Shown in pieces: positions 31,467-37,804 of a stretch of 37,804 nucleotides of DNA; position 1 is the stretch's first letter; the number at the start of each line of letters is the position of its first letter. The translations under genes and the position numbers were made by a program. Location of the stretch: contig JAISYN010000044.1 of assembly GCA_031269915.1 (NCBI GenBank), forward strand, positions 1-37,804, written 5' to 3'. Source of the DNA: Synergistaceae bacterium. GTDB taxonomy: Bacteria > Synergistota > Synergistia > Synergistales > Synergistaceae. Below the pieces are notes generated by a model. The model ran no database searches. It had not been told where the DNA came from and saw nothing but the letters and a program-made list of their open reading frames with translations.

Positions 31467-32687
31467 ATGAAGTTCGACAGATTTTTCGAAAACACCCCGG
31501 CTGTATCGGCCAGAAAAAACGGGGAGCGCAACGGCAGCGACGACATCCGGGGGCTCCCTGATGGGAAATGGATATCAAAGGGGGTATATCTGACAGAGAA
31601 TTTCTACAAAATAGGCGGCAAATACGGCCGCTCGGAATTCGGCGACCCCGAAAGCATGAAAATCATGTCCCTCTTCGGGGCAAATGGCGCGGTGGTTTTC
31701 CTGGACCTCGAAACGACCGGGCTCTCCGGGGGTACGGGAACATACGCTTTCTTGTGCGGACTGGGCGCCACAAGCGGTGATTCCTTCAAAGTGGCGCAAT
31801 ATTTCTTGAGAAGCCCCGCATACGAGGCGCAATGGCTCGAAACCGTGGACGCCGGCATCTCGGGCGCGACGCTAGTGACCTATAACGGAAGCTCTTTCGA
31901 CGTGCCTATGCTACATACCCGCCACGTAATGTCGAGATTGCGGCCCGTCATTGAGCCGTCTTCCCATATCGACCTGCTGCATCTATCCCGCAGGCTGTAC
32001 AGGGGATATCTGGAATCCTGCTCGCTCGGCAACGTGGAACGGCGCGTCCTTGGTATGGAAAGAAGCGGCGAGGACGTACCGGGTTCCATGATACCCTTTC
32101 TGTACCGGCAATATCTTTATACCCGAGACGCGTCCGGGCTGCGTGGGGTTTTTTACCACAACATGCTCGATATAGCGTCGCTGGCGTCTCTGTACTGCCA
32201 CATAGCGCGCGCTCTTGACGGAATATCCGGCGACGGCAGAGAACATCTCAGAGCCGGCGATATCTGTAACGACATGGGACAACGTGAACGCGCCGTATAC
32301 CTCTGGAATAGGGCGCGTTCCGATCCGTCCTCTCGGATTGAGGCCATCACCCGTCTGGCGTATCTGGCAAAAAAAAACAGAGATCACATTTCCGCGAAAA
32401 ATTATTTTATGAACGCGCTGCACGAGTTCGAATCCTCCCCCCGCGGGGAAAATTCGTGTTACGGCAGAATAGCAATCCTCGAAGAGCTGGCGAAACTCGA
32501 AGAACATCGCTTCATGTCCCCCGAGCGGGCGTTGCGCCATGTCCGTTCGGCAATCGAACTCATGAGAAAAGCCCGATTATATCGCGGGAAATACGACGCC
32601 GCGATGAATACGGCAATGGAGCGCAGGCGGATTCGTCTGGAGAAAAAAATTCGGGGGATGGAGAAGATGATATCCGATGAGGATTAA
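31467..32687 (+). CDS. YprB-like RNase H-fold exonuclease with C-terminal helical repeats
   Basis: The central domain (about 70-250) of this 406-residue protein is a DEDD-type exonuclease fold: VFLDLETTGLSGGTGTYAFLCG (first Asp and Glu), LVTYNGSSFDVPMLHTRH (Asp), IDLLHLSRRLYRGYLESCSLGNVER and HNMLDIASLASLY (last Asp). The C-terminal part (about 265-400) is helical and TPR-like (AVYLWNRARSDPSSRIEAITRLAYLAKK). Family members are predicted to degrade RNA or DNA ends, but their substrates are unclear. I see no clear ribosome binding site before ATG 31467, and TAAAAT at 31453-31458 is a possible -10, so the message might have almost no leader. The stop overlaps the MFS gene by 11 bases. Confidence 0.85.
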   Translation: MKFDRFFENTPAVSARKNGERNGSDDIRGLPDGKWISKGVYLTENFYKIGGKYGRSEFGDPESMKIMSLFGANGAVVFLDLETTGLSGGTGTYAFLCGLGATSGDSFKVAQYFLRSPAYEAQWLETVDAGISGATLVTYNGSSFDVPMLHTRHVMSRLRPVIEPSSHIDLLHLSRRLYRGYLESCSLGNVERRVLGMERSGEDVPGSMIPFLYRQYLYTRDASGLRGVFYHNMLDIASLASLYCHIARALDGISGDGREHLRAGDICNDMGQRERAVYLWNRARSDPSSRIEAITRLAYLAKKNRDHISAKNYFMNALHEFESSPRGENSCYGRIAILEELAKLEEHRFMSPERALRHVRSAIELMRKARLYRGKYDAAMNTAMERRRIRLEKKIRGMEKMISDED

Positions 32688-33855
32688 AAAAATAAAATTT
32701 TCAGACGACGCGAGGTTTATGTTCTCGATCTTCCTGCCTCTTTATATGATTCACTGCATGGAGCAGATATATTTCATATATGGAACTGTGCTGGAGTCAT
32801 ACGGGTTGTCGCCTCAAACGATAGGCAATATCCTCGGCAGCTTCTTCTTCGCTATAATGCTTACACGCCCAGCAGGCGGATGGATGATAGAAAACTTCGG
32901 CATAAAACGTACGCTCACGGCAGGCAGCGTCCTCGGTTTTGTCGGATGCGCCATGCTGTTTTTTACAGGAAGCGTTCCAATGCTGTTCGCGGGCCGGATA
33001 ATATCCGGCGCGTCATTCGGAATTTTCACAATTGGAATCTATTCTTATCAGGGGCTCGTCGCCGCGGAAAAGACCCGCGGTACGCTATTCTCGCTCACAG
33101 GCAGCGGAGGAGCCCTTCCCAGCGCTACCGTCACGCCGCTCGGCGAATGGCTCTTCCTGCACGGACACGCAAATTTATTTCTCGCTCTGGGGCCATTGAT
33201 TTGCGTCGCCTGTTTCCTGCTCGGGAAAAAAATCATCGTGGACGAAACCTCATTCGTCCCAAAGGGAAAAACATGGGGGACATATCGCGGCCTTATATCG
33301 AGCAAGCCGTTTGTGATGCTGGCCATTACGGGAGTCATGATGGCGCTCGTGGACGCGTCTGCCACGTCTATATCGCTTTTCGCCTCGGAACACGGCCTCG
33401 TAACGTCATATTTTCTCGCCAGTTCCTCCATCGCCGCGGTACTAGTCAGGGTCGGAGGGGCCAAAATGATCAACTCGCTGCCAAGACTGGTTTGCGTAGC
33501 CCCGTGCGGGATGCTGATAGGAATCTCCCTGCTCATGATTGCCATTATACCGTCCAACACGTCTTTTATCGTCTGCGGAGCGCTGTTCGGAATAGGAATC
33601 GGGGCGGGGTTTCCAATGATGCTCGCGTCAGCGAGCGATATACTGCCGCCGGAGATGAGACCCAAAGCCACCGCAAGCGTTCTTCTCCTGTACGACGCCG
33701 GATGGACCGTCACTCCGCTGCTCGTTGGCTATCTCACCCCGACGTTCGGCAGGGCCGGAACATTAACGGCATTAGCGGTCGTCACATTCATAGCGCTTGC
33801 CGCGCTTACAATTTTCTATTGGGTTCCAAAACACCTTCGCGCTTCGCCTCGTTGA
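32677..33855 (+). CDS. major facilitator superfamily transporter
   Basis: This 392-residue protein has about twelve membrane helices. The MFS loop 2-3 signature appears as RPAGGWMIENFGIKRTL, then GRIISGASFGIFTIGIYSYQGLVAAEKTRG. The halves are joined by a cytoplasmic loop around residues 185-205. No substrate signature was recognised; similar proteins export drugs or small metabolites. The ATG lies inside the end of the exonuclease gene (11-base overlap), so the two are cotranscribed. The next gene has its own promoter, whose -35 overlaps this stop codon. Confidence 0.93.
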   Translation: MRIKKIKFSDDARFMFSIFLPLYMIHCMEQIYFIYGTVLESYGLSPQTIGNILGSFFFAIMLTRPAGGWMIENFGIKRTLTAGSVLGFVGCAMLFFTGSVPMLFAGRIISGASFGIFTIGIYSYQGLVAAEKTRGTLFSLTGSGGALPSATVTPLGEWLFLHGHANLFLALGPLICVACFLLGKKIIVDETSFVPKGKTWGTYRGLISSKPFVMLAITGVMMALVDASATSISLFASEHGLVTSYFLASSSIAAVLVRVGGAKMINSLPRLVCVAPCGMLIGISLLMIAIIPSNTSFIVCGALFGIGIGAGFPMMLASASDILPPEMRPKATASVLLLYDAGWTVTPLLVGYLTPTFGRAGTLTALAVVTFIALAALTIFYWVPKHLRASPR

Positions 33856-33881
33856 CCGCGGAGTTACGAAAATGCTATTAT
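33852..33881 (+). promoter_or_regulatory. sigma-70 promoter for the phosphohexomutase gene
   Basis: TTGACC (33852-33857) and TATTAT (33876-33881) are separated by 18 bases. The -35 overlaps the stop codon of the MFS gene. The leader would be about 45 bases and contains GAGGAGG. Confidence 0.65.
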
Positions 33882-33932
33882 TAACAAGATATAGCGCGAT
33901 ATTTTCAAAGCACGGCTGAGGAGGACGCCCAA

Positions 33933-35318
33933 ATGCCACAAGTTCCGCCGAACATATTCAGGGAATATGACATAAGAGGGCTGGCAGACGAGGAACTGAC
34001 GGACGAAACGGTCTTTGCCGTCGGCGCGGCTTATGGCGCGTATCTGTCAGATTTGGACGTATTTTCAGTAACCGTCGCGGGAGATGCCCGGCTTTCCACA
34101 CCGCGCATAAAATCCGCGATCATAGAAGGGTTAACAAGCGCCGGTATATCAGTCACGGATATAGGTATGACCGCGACGCCCGTGTTCTACTGGAGTCTTC
34201 ATCATTTTGGCCTTGACGGCGGCGTCATGGTGACGGGCAGCCACAATCCGCCGGAGTTCAACGGACTCAAACTGGCCTATGGCAAAGCCACAATTTGGGG
34301 AGACGAGATACAAAAGATATATAGAATAATCGAGGAAGGGCGCGCTGAAAAACCGAAGGCGCGCGGCGCCGTGAGAAGCGAGGACATTGACGCGCTCTAC
34401 GCCGAAATGCTCCTATCGAAGATATCGCTAGGCCCGAGAAAACTGAAAGTAGCAGTGGATTCCGGCAATGGAACAGGCGGCATATACGCGCCGCGATTCA
34501 TCAGGGCTCTGGGCGCCGAAGTGATAGAGCTGTTCAGCCAGCCGGACGGACGCTTCCCTAATCATCATCCGGATCCGACAAAACGCGAATATCTGCCGGC
34601 ATTGATGGAGGCCGTCGTTCGAAACGGGGCGGATGCCGGAATAGGATTCGACGGAGATTCCGACCGCATAGGCGTGGTCGACGACAAAGGCCGCATGATT
34701 TTCGGCGATCAGTTGATGGCGATATACTGGCGCGAGATATTGCGCGCTCACCCTGGAACCGTCGCGATAATAGAGATAAAAAGCTCAATGATGCTGCCCG
34801 AGGAAATCCGCCGGATGGGCGGCGAGCCCGTATGGTGGAAATCCGGCCATTCGCTGGTCAAGGCCAAAATGAAAGAAGAAAACGCTCTTTTTGCCGGGGA
34901 AGTCTCGGGACACATGTTTTTCGCCGACGAATATTACGGCTTCGACGACGCTTTTTACGCGGCGGGACGTCTGTTGCGCATACTATCGAACTCCGGCAAA
35001 AAACTGTCCGATCTGATAGCGGAGCTGCCGTCATACCCATCGACCGCCGAAACCCGCTTCGCATGCGACGACGAGCTGAAATTCGACATAGTGAAACGGG
35101 TGAGGGAAACCGCGATCAAAAACATGGAAACGATCACCGTCGACGGCGTAAGGATAATCTACGAAGACGGGTGGGGATTGCTCCGCGCCTCGAACACACA
35201 GCCGATACTGGTGTCGCGTTGCGAAGGAACGACGAAGGAAGCTCTCAGAAGAATATCGAATGATATCCAACGGAGAATAAAAGAGGCCGGAGGCCCCGAT
35301 TTCAAATGGGAATATTGA
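33933..35318 (+). CDS. phosphomannomutase/phosphoglucomutase
   Basis: This 461-residue cytoplasmic enzyme interconverts hexose 1- and 6-phosphates for envelope polysaccharide and sugar-nucleotide synthesis. The four alpha-D-phosphohexomutase regions are intact: phosphoserine loop VTGSHNPPEFNGLKLAYG, metal loop GFDGDSDRIGVVDDKG, sugar-binding GEVSGHMFFADEYYGFDDAFY and phosphate-binding RASNTQPILVSRCEG. The N-terminus IFREYDIRG is typical of the ManB/AlgC group. GAGGAGG lies nine bases before the ATG. It has its own promoter and may read on into the unknown membrane gene 124 bases downstream. Confidence 0.96.
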   Translation: MPQVPPNIFREYDIRGLADEELTDETVFAVGAAYGAYLSDLDVFSVTVAGDARLSTPRIKSAIIEGLTSAGISVTDIGMTATPVFYWSLHHFGLDGGVMVTGSHNPPEFNGLKLAYGKATIWGDEIQKIYRIIEEGRAEKPKARGAVRSEDIDALYAEMLLSKISLGPRKLKVAVDSGNGTGGIYAPRFIRALGAEVIELFSQPDGRFPNHHPDPTKREYLPALMEAVVRNGADAGIGFDGDSDRIGVVDDKGRMIFGDQLMAIYWREILRAHPGTVAIIEIKSSMMLPEEIRRMGGEPVWWKSGHSLVKAKMKEENALFAGEVSGHMFFADEYYGFDDAFYAAGRLLRILSNSGKKLSDLIAELPSYPSTAETRFACDDELKFDIVKRVRETAIKNMETITVDGVRIIYEDGWGLLRASNTQPILVSRCEGTTKEALRRISNDIQRRIKEAGGPDFKWEY

Positions 35319-35442
35319 AAAATTCGCCAGCCCTAAGTCGGTCTACCGCAAAACAGGCGCGTCGTCCAGCCGCGATGTCGTCAAGTATCAATACTGTGCA
35401 CATTGATTTTTTTGCCACGGAATGGAAGTGACGTTTTAAGGA

Positions 35443-36483
35443 ATGTTCAACAGAATAGAAATTTCAATCGGAAGGGCGTTCTTCTGGCCGACAGCCAATC
35501 TGATTTACTGGGGACTGATATTTCTCGCATGGTGGGATACGAGGTTCAAAGTATTCCTTGGAATATCGATGGTCGAAAAATTCGGCGAACTCCGCGATTT
35601 TTCGGCCGTCATGAAAAATATAAGCGAACTGGAGGGGTGGGCGCATACGGCGATTGCGAAGAGCGGAGCGATGCCCTCTGAATTTATCATGATACCTCTC
35701 GTGACAGCCGTGGTGCTTTTTATAGTGCCGTTTGTCGTGCGGCGCGATTACGGCGCGCCGGTAAGAGGAGCCATAATCCTCCCCGCAATGACGCTGCTCT
35801 GTTATTTTTTCACGTCAATCCTGATCATGATAGTGGTAGCCGCCATGAGCGCCGGAATACACTACCTGATGTTCAGGATTCCCGGCCCGGACATATTCAT
35901 GTTCATGATTCACCCGCTGTACCTCATATACCCTTTTTTCGACAGTCTGCCGGGCTTCACCTCCCAATGCGTTTACCTGATATACACGGCAAGCGTGCTC
36001 TGTACCGAATCGATAGATGAGGATGAGAAATTTGACGACAGGGACGACGAGTTTGACGCTCCAAGCGACGACGACGATTGGGACAAATCGGCGTGCCTGA
36101 TGGAAATGGACAGGCTGACCCGGATATTGAACACGAAATTCGACACTCCTGCATTTATAGAGCGGGTCAGGGCGGATGTGTCCGAATACATAAACAGTCC
36201 GGCTCAGATTCGCAATGAAATGAAACTGGGGCTGCCTCATTACAAAATAATCCTCACCGAAACCAAAAACAGCCTGTTCGCTATCCTTGACGCCGACCCA
36301 AAGACTCCGAAAGCGTCCGACGCCTTCGCATTCGTAATTGATGAAATGGTTCGTATGGAATATATCTCCGCAGAAGACGCCAATATCATGAAAACATTCA
36401 AAACGCGCGGTCCAATCCAGGAGCGGGAAACCGAACAGAATCCCCTGAACAATCCTGGCTTTAACGGCGGAAATGAAAAATAA
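35443..36483 (+). CDS. multi-pass membrane protein of unknown function with acidic linker
   Basis: I do not recognise this 346-residue protein. It has about four or five membrane helices in the first 190 residues (around 14-34, 82-101, 108-135, 148-168 and possibly 172-188). An Asp-rich stretch (about 190-213, KFDDRDDEF, PSDDDDWD) follows, then a soluble C-terminal domain (about 215-346), mainly helical, ending in an Asn-rich tail. The layout suggests a membrane anchor with a cytoplasmic domain, but no motif points to a function. The ATG sits directly after AAGGA, closer than usual; GGAATGGAAG further upstream may contribute. Confidence 0.82.
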   Translation: MFNRIEISIGRAFFWPTANLIYWGLIFLAWWDTRFKVFLGISMVEKFGELRDFSAVMKNISELEGWAHTAIAKSGAMPSEFIMIPLVTAVVLFIVPFVVRRDYGAPVRGAIILPAMTLLCYFFTSILIMIVVAAMSAGIHYLMFRIPGPDIFMFMIHPLYLIYPFFDSLPGFTSQCVYLIYTASVLCTESIDEDEKFDDRDDEFDAPSDDDDWDKSACLMEMDRLTRILNTKFDTPAFIERVRADVSEYINSPAQIRNEMKLGLPHYKIILTETKNSLFAILDADPKTPKASDAFAFVIDEMVRMEYISAEDANIMKTFKTRGPIQERETEQNPLNNPGFNGGNEK

Positions 36484-36495
36484 CGCCGTAGCCTG

Positions 36496-36537
36496 AAATG
36501 CGCAATACCCGTCGAACAGAGGCATTGACGCATTTTT
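36496..36537 (+). terminator. probable terminator after the membrane protein gene
   Basis: AAATGCG-CAAT pairs with ATTG-a-CGCATTT with one bulged base, around a 17-base loop, and ends in a T5 run. It lies 13 bases after the stop. The pairing is moderate. Confidence 0.55.
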
Positions 36538-36584
36538 CGAGTTCCTGATATTTATTTGAAATTTGAAAGAACTGAAATGTATCG

Positions 36585-36614
36585 TTGCAATTTTTACGAA
36601 CGTGCCCTTATAAT
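36585..36614 (+). promoter_or_regulatory. sigma-70 promoter upstream of the HAD gene
   Basis: TTGCAA (36585-36590) and TATAAT (36609-36614) are separated by 18 bases. Transcription would begin near 36621, giving a leader of about 210 bases before the HAD ATG unless the small frame at 36663 is translated. Confidence 0.6.
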
Positions 36615-36662
36615 AACGTATCGAAAAAAATTTCCTGCGGTGTGCGTGTAACGGGAAATGTC

Positions 36663-36842
36663 TTGAGCCAACGTTCTAACCCCGCGGAGAATTGCTCCGG
36701 ACCGGCGGATGCGGCGGACGTTGCACAAGCTAAGGCTCGGGAATTCTCCATCCTTGATGGAGCGGGTCAAGACAGTCCGTTCACGGCATTGCGGGATATT
36801 TTTTATCAAAACATCGGGAGACGACACAGTTATGACCTTTAA
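36663..36842 (+). CDS. possible small protein, 59 residues
   Basis: This short frame follows the promoter at 36585-36614. From TTG 36663, with GGGAA five bases upstream, it runs to a TAA that overlaps the start of the HAD gene by 11 bases, a spacing typical of coupled genes. The product begins MSQRSNPAENC, is rich in Ala and Asp, and ends with DSPFTALRDIFYQNIGRRH. I recognise no domain. The start codon is weak and the frame could be chance, but the overlap and the otherwise long leader argue for it. Confidence 0.35.
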   Translation: MSQRSNPAENCSGPADAADVAQAKAREFSILDGAGQDSPFTALRDIFYQNIGRRHSYDL

Positions 36843-37804
36843 AACCCCTTTCTGGTCTCCGTCGCAGGCGTCGGCTATACTTTTCGACTGGGATGGCGTT
36901 ATAGCCGATACCCGTCTTGACTTTTCAGGAATAAGGGAAAAATATTACGGACACAGGCGGGCAATGCTGCTGGAGGACGCCCATACTCTCGGCCCCGCTC
37001 GAGAAGCCATGATGTCGGAATTGGAAGACATTGAAGTTCGCGGAGCTGAAAGAGCGACATGGATAGTATGCGCTCGCGAAACACTGGAATGGGTGAACCG
37101 GGTTCGAAAACCGTGGGCCATCGTCTCGCGCAATTGCAAAAAATCCATCCTTGCGGCAGCCGAGGTACTGGGAATGAAACTGCCGGCAGTCGTACGTTCG
37201 CGCGATGACGGCGACTGTGTGAAACCGGACCCGCGCGCCTTGATCGAGACGTGCGGGCTGTTGTCAGTCTCACCCGCTCAGACACTCCTTGTCGGGGATT
37301 ATATCTACGACGTGATGGGCGCGCGCCGCGCCGGCATGAGAAGCGCGCTCGTCAGAGACAAAATCGAGCCCGGGTGGACCGAATGGCTGGAGTGTTCTTT
37401 TTCGTCGATGCGCGAATTCCTGGAAAACCTTGAAAACCCGTCGGAATTTATTCCATGGGAGTATAAGGAGACCGCCGAGAAATTCGGAAACGATTTTTTG
37501 CGGAGAGCCCATAGGATATTCATCCCTCTGCCGCAATCGCCCCGTCCAAGCCTGGACGCATGGGTGGCCCGGGCCGCTTCGCTCGGCGCAGGCGGCTTTC
37601 TTGTCAAAGATGAAATATTTTCACCGGATATGTGGAGACGAAATCCGTCTCTCGACATAGCCGGCATGGGTCTTGGATTGGCTGAAACGATCGGGGAGTT
37701 CCTGCGGGAGCGCTGGCCGTTCGCATCGGTCGCTAGGAGCGCTGACAGGACCGTACCGTTTCCCCCGCAGGACGCGGACGGGCTGCCTGAATTTTTGTCA
37801 TCCC
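36832..37804 (+). CDS. HAD-superfamily hydrolase, partial, with extra C-terminal region
   Basis: The frame is open from ATG 36832 to the window edge (324 codons). Residues 1-200 are a HAD hydrolase: motif I ILFDWDGVIADT with the catalytic Asp pair, the helical cap DIEVRGAERATWIVCARETLEWV, motif II WAIVSRN, motif III Lys in CVKPDPRAL and motif IV LVGDYIYDVMGARRAGM. This looks like a phosphoglycolate-phosphatase-like phosphatase. The remaining residues (about 200-324) go well beyond the usual end and have no domain I recognise (IPWEYKETAEKFGNDFL, SLDAWVARAASLGAGGFLV). The C-terminus is cut by the window. GGGAG lies about ten bases before the ATG. Confidence 0.88.
   Translation, partial: MTFKTPFWSPSQASAILFDWDGVIADTRLDFSGIREKYYGHRRAMLLEDAHTLGPAREAMMSELEDIEVRGAERATWIVCARETLEWVNRVRKPWAIVSRNCKKSILAAAEVLGMKLPAVVRSRDDGDCVKPDPRALIETCGLLSVSPAQTLLVGDYIYDVMGARRAGMRSALVRDKIEPGWTEWLECSFSSMREFLENLENPSEFIPWEYKETAEKFGNDFLRRAHRIFIPLPQSPRPSLDAWVARAASLGAGGFLVKDEIFSPDMWRRNPSLDIAGMGLGLAETIGEFLRERWPFASVARSADRTVPFPPQDADGLPEFLSS

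Noticed and set aside
1-37804. tRNA genes, rRNA genes, CRISPR arrays, insertion sequences
   Set aside because: None was recognised by eye in the window. A covariance-model scan would be needed to exclude a small RNA gene.

Overview
The window looks like a chromosomal segment from a diderm, amino-acid-fermenting bacterium of moderately high GC. The outer-membrane secretin with its type IV pilus partners, the wealth of amino-acid catabolic genes and the overall gene style suggest the Synergistota (family Synergistaceae). That placement is an inference from gene content, not from a marker gene. No rRNA, tRNA, CRISPR array or insertion sequence was seen.

Layout. (1) 1-6084, minus strand: a signalling block with an HD-GYP response regulator, a highly divergent glycogen-synthase-like protein, a FIST-domain sensor protein and a hybrid histidine kinase that runs off the left edge. 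(2) 6085-6577: a gene-free, hairpin-rich intergenic region. (3) 6578-11187, plus strand: a compact PilM-PilN-PilO-PilP-PilQ-like operon, closed by a symmetric bidirectional terminator. (4) 11244-15326, minus strand: a von Willebrand factor A protein, a sensor kinase and an OmpR-type regulator in one operon. It is preceded by four direct repeats with an exact 11-base period, a PHO-box-like operator. (5) 15501-20385, minus strand: a housekeeping operon of hpf, a UvrD/PcrA helicase, a CoaE-CutA fusion, an M50 membrane protease and surE. (6) 20593-21218: a Phd/VapC-type toxin-antitoxin pair. (7) 21402-23264, plus: an aspartate-type aminotransferase and a LUD-domain protein. (8) 23478-29086, plus: an amino-acid catabolism and transport cluster with two saccharopine/lysine-dehydrogenase-like paralogues, an AGCS alanine/glycine symporter, an Lrp-type regulator and an EamA exporter. 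Much of it looks more AT-rich than its surroundings, and it is bracketed by two copies of a 46-base hairpin repeat. (9) 29264-31353, minus: an ornithine-cyclodeaminase-family enzyme and a tail-anchored protein of unknown function. (10) 31467-37804, plus: a YprB-like exonuclease, an MFS transporter, a phosphomannomutase/phosphoglucomutase, an unknown membrane protein, a possible small ORF and a HAD hydrolase cut by the right edge.

The most interesting points are these. The glycogen-synthase homologue has lost several donor-binding residues and sits among signalling genes. The VWA-kinase-regulator operon carries a four-unit direct-repeat operator that overlaps its likely -35. CoaE is fused to CutA. 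The amino-acid cluster appears to have been inserted between two copies of a terminator-like repeat. The PilM homologue lacks the usual nucleotide-binding aspartates.
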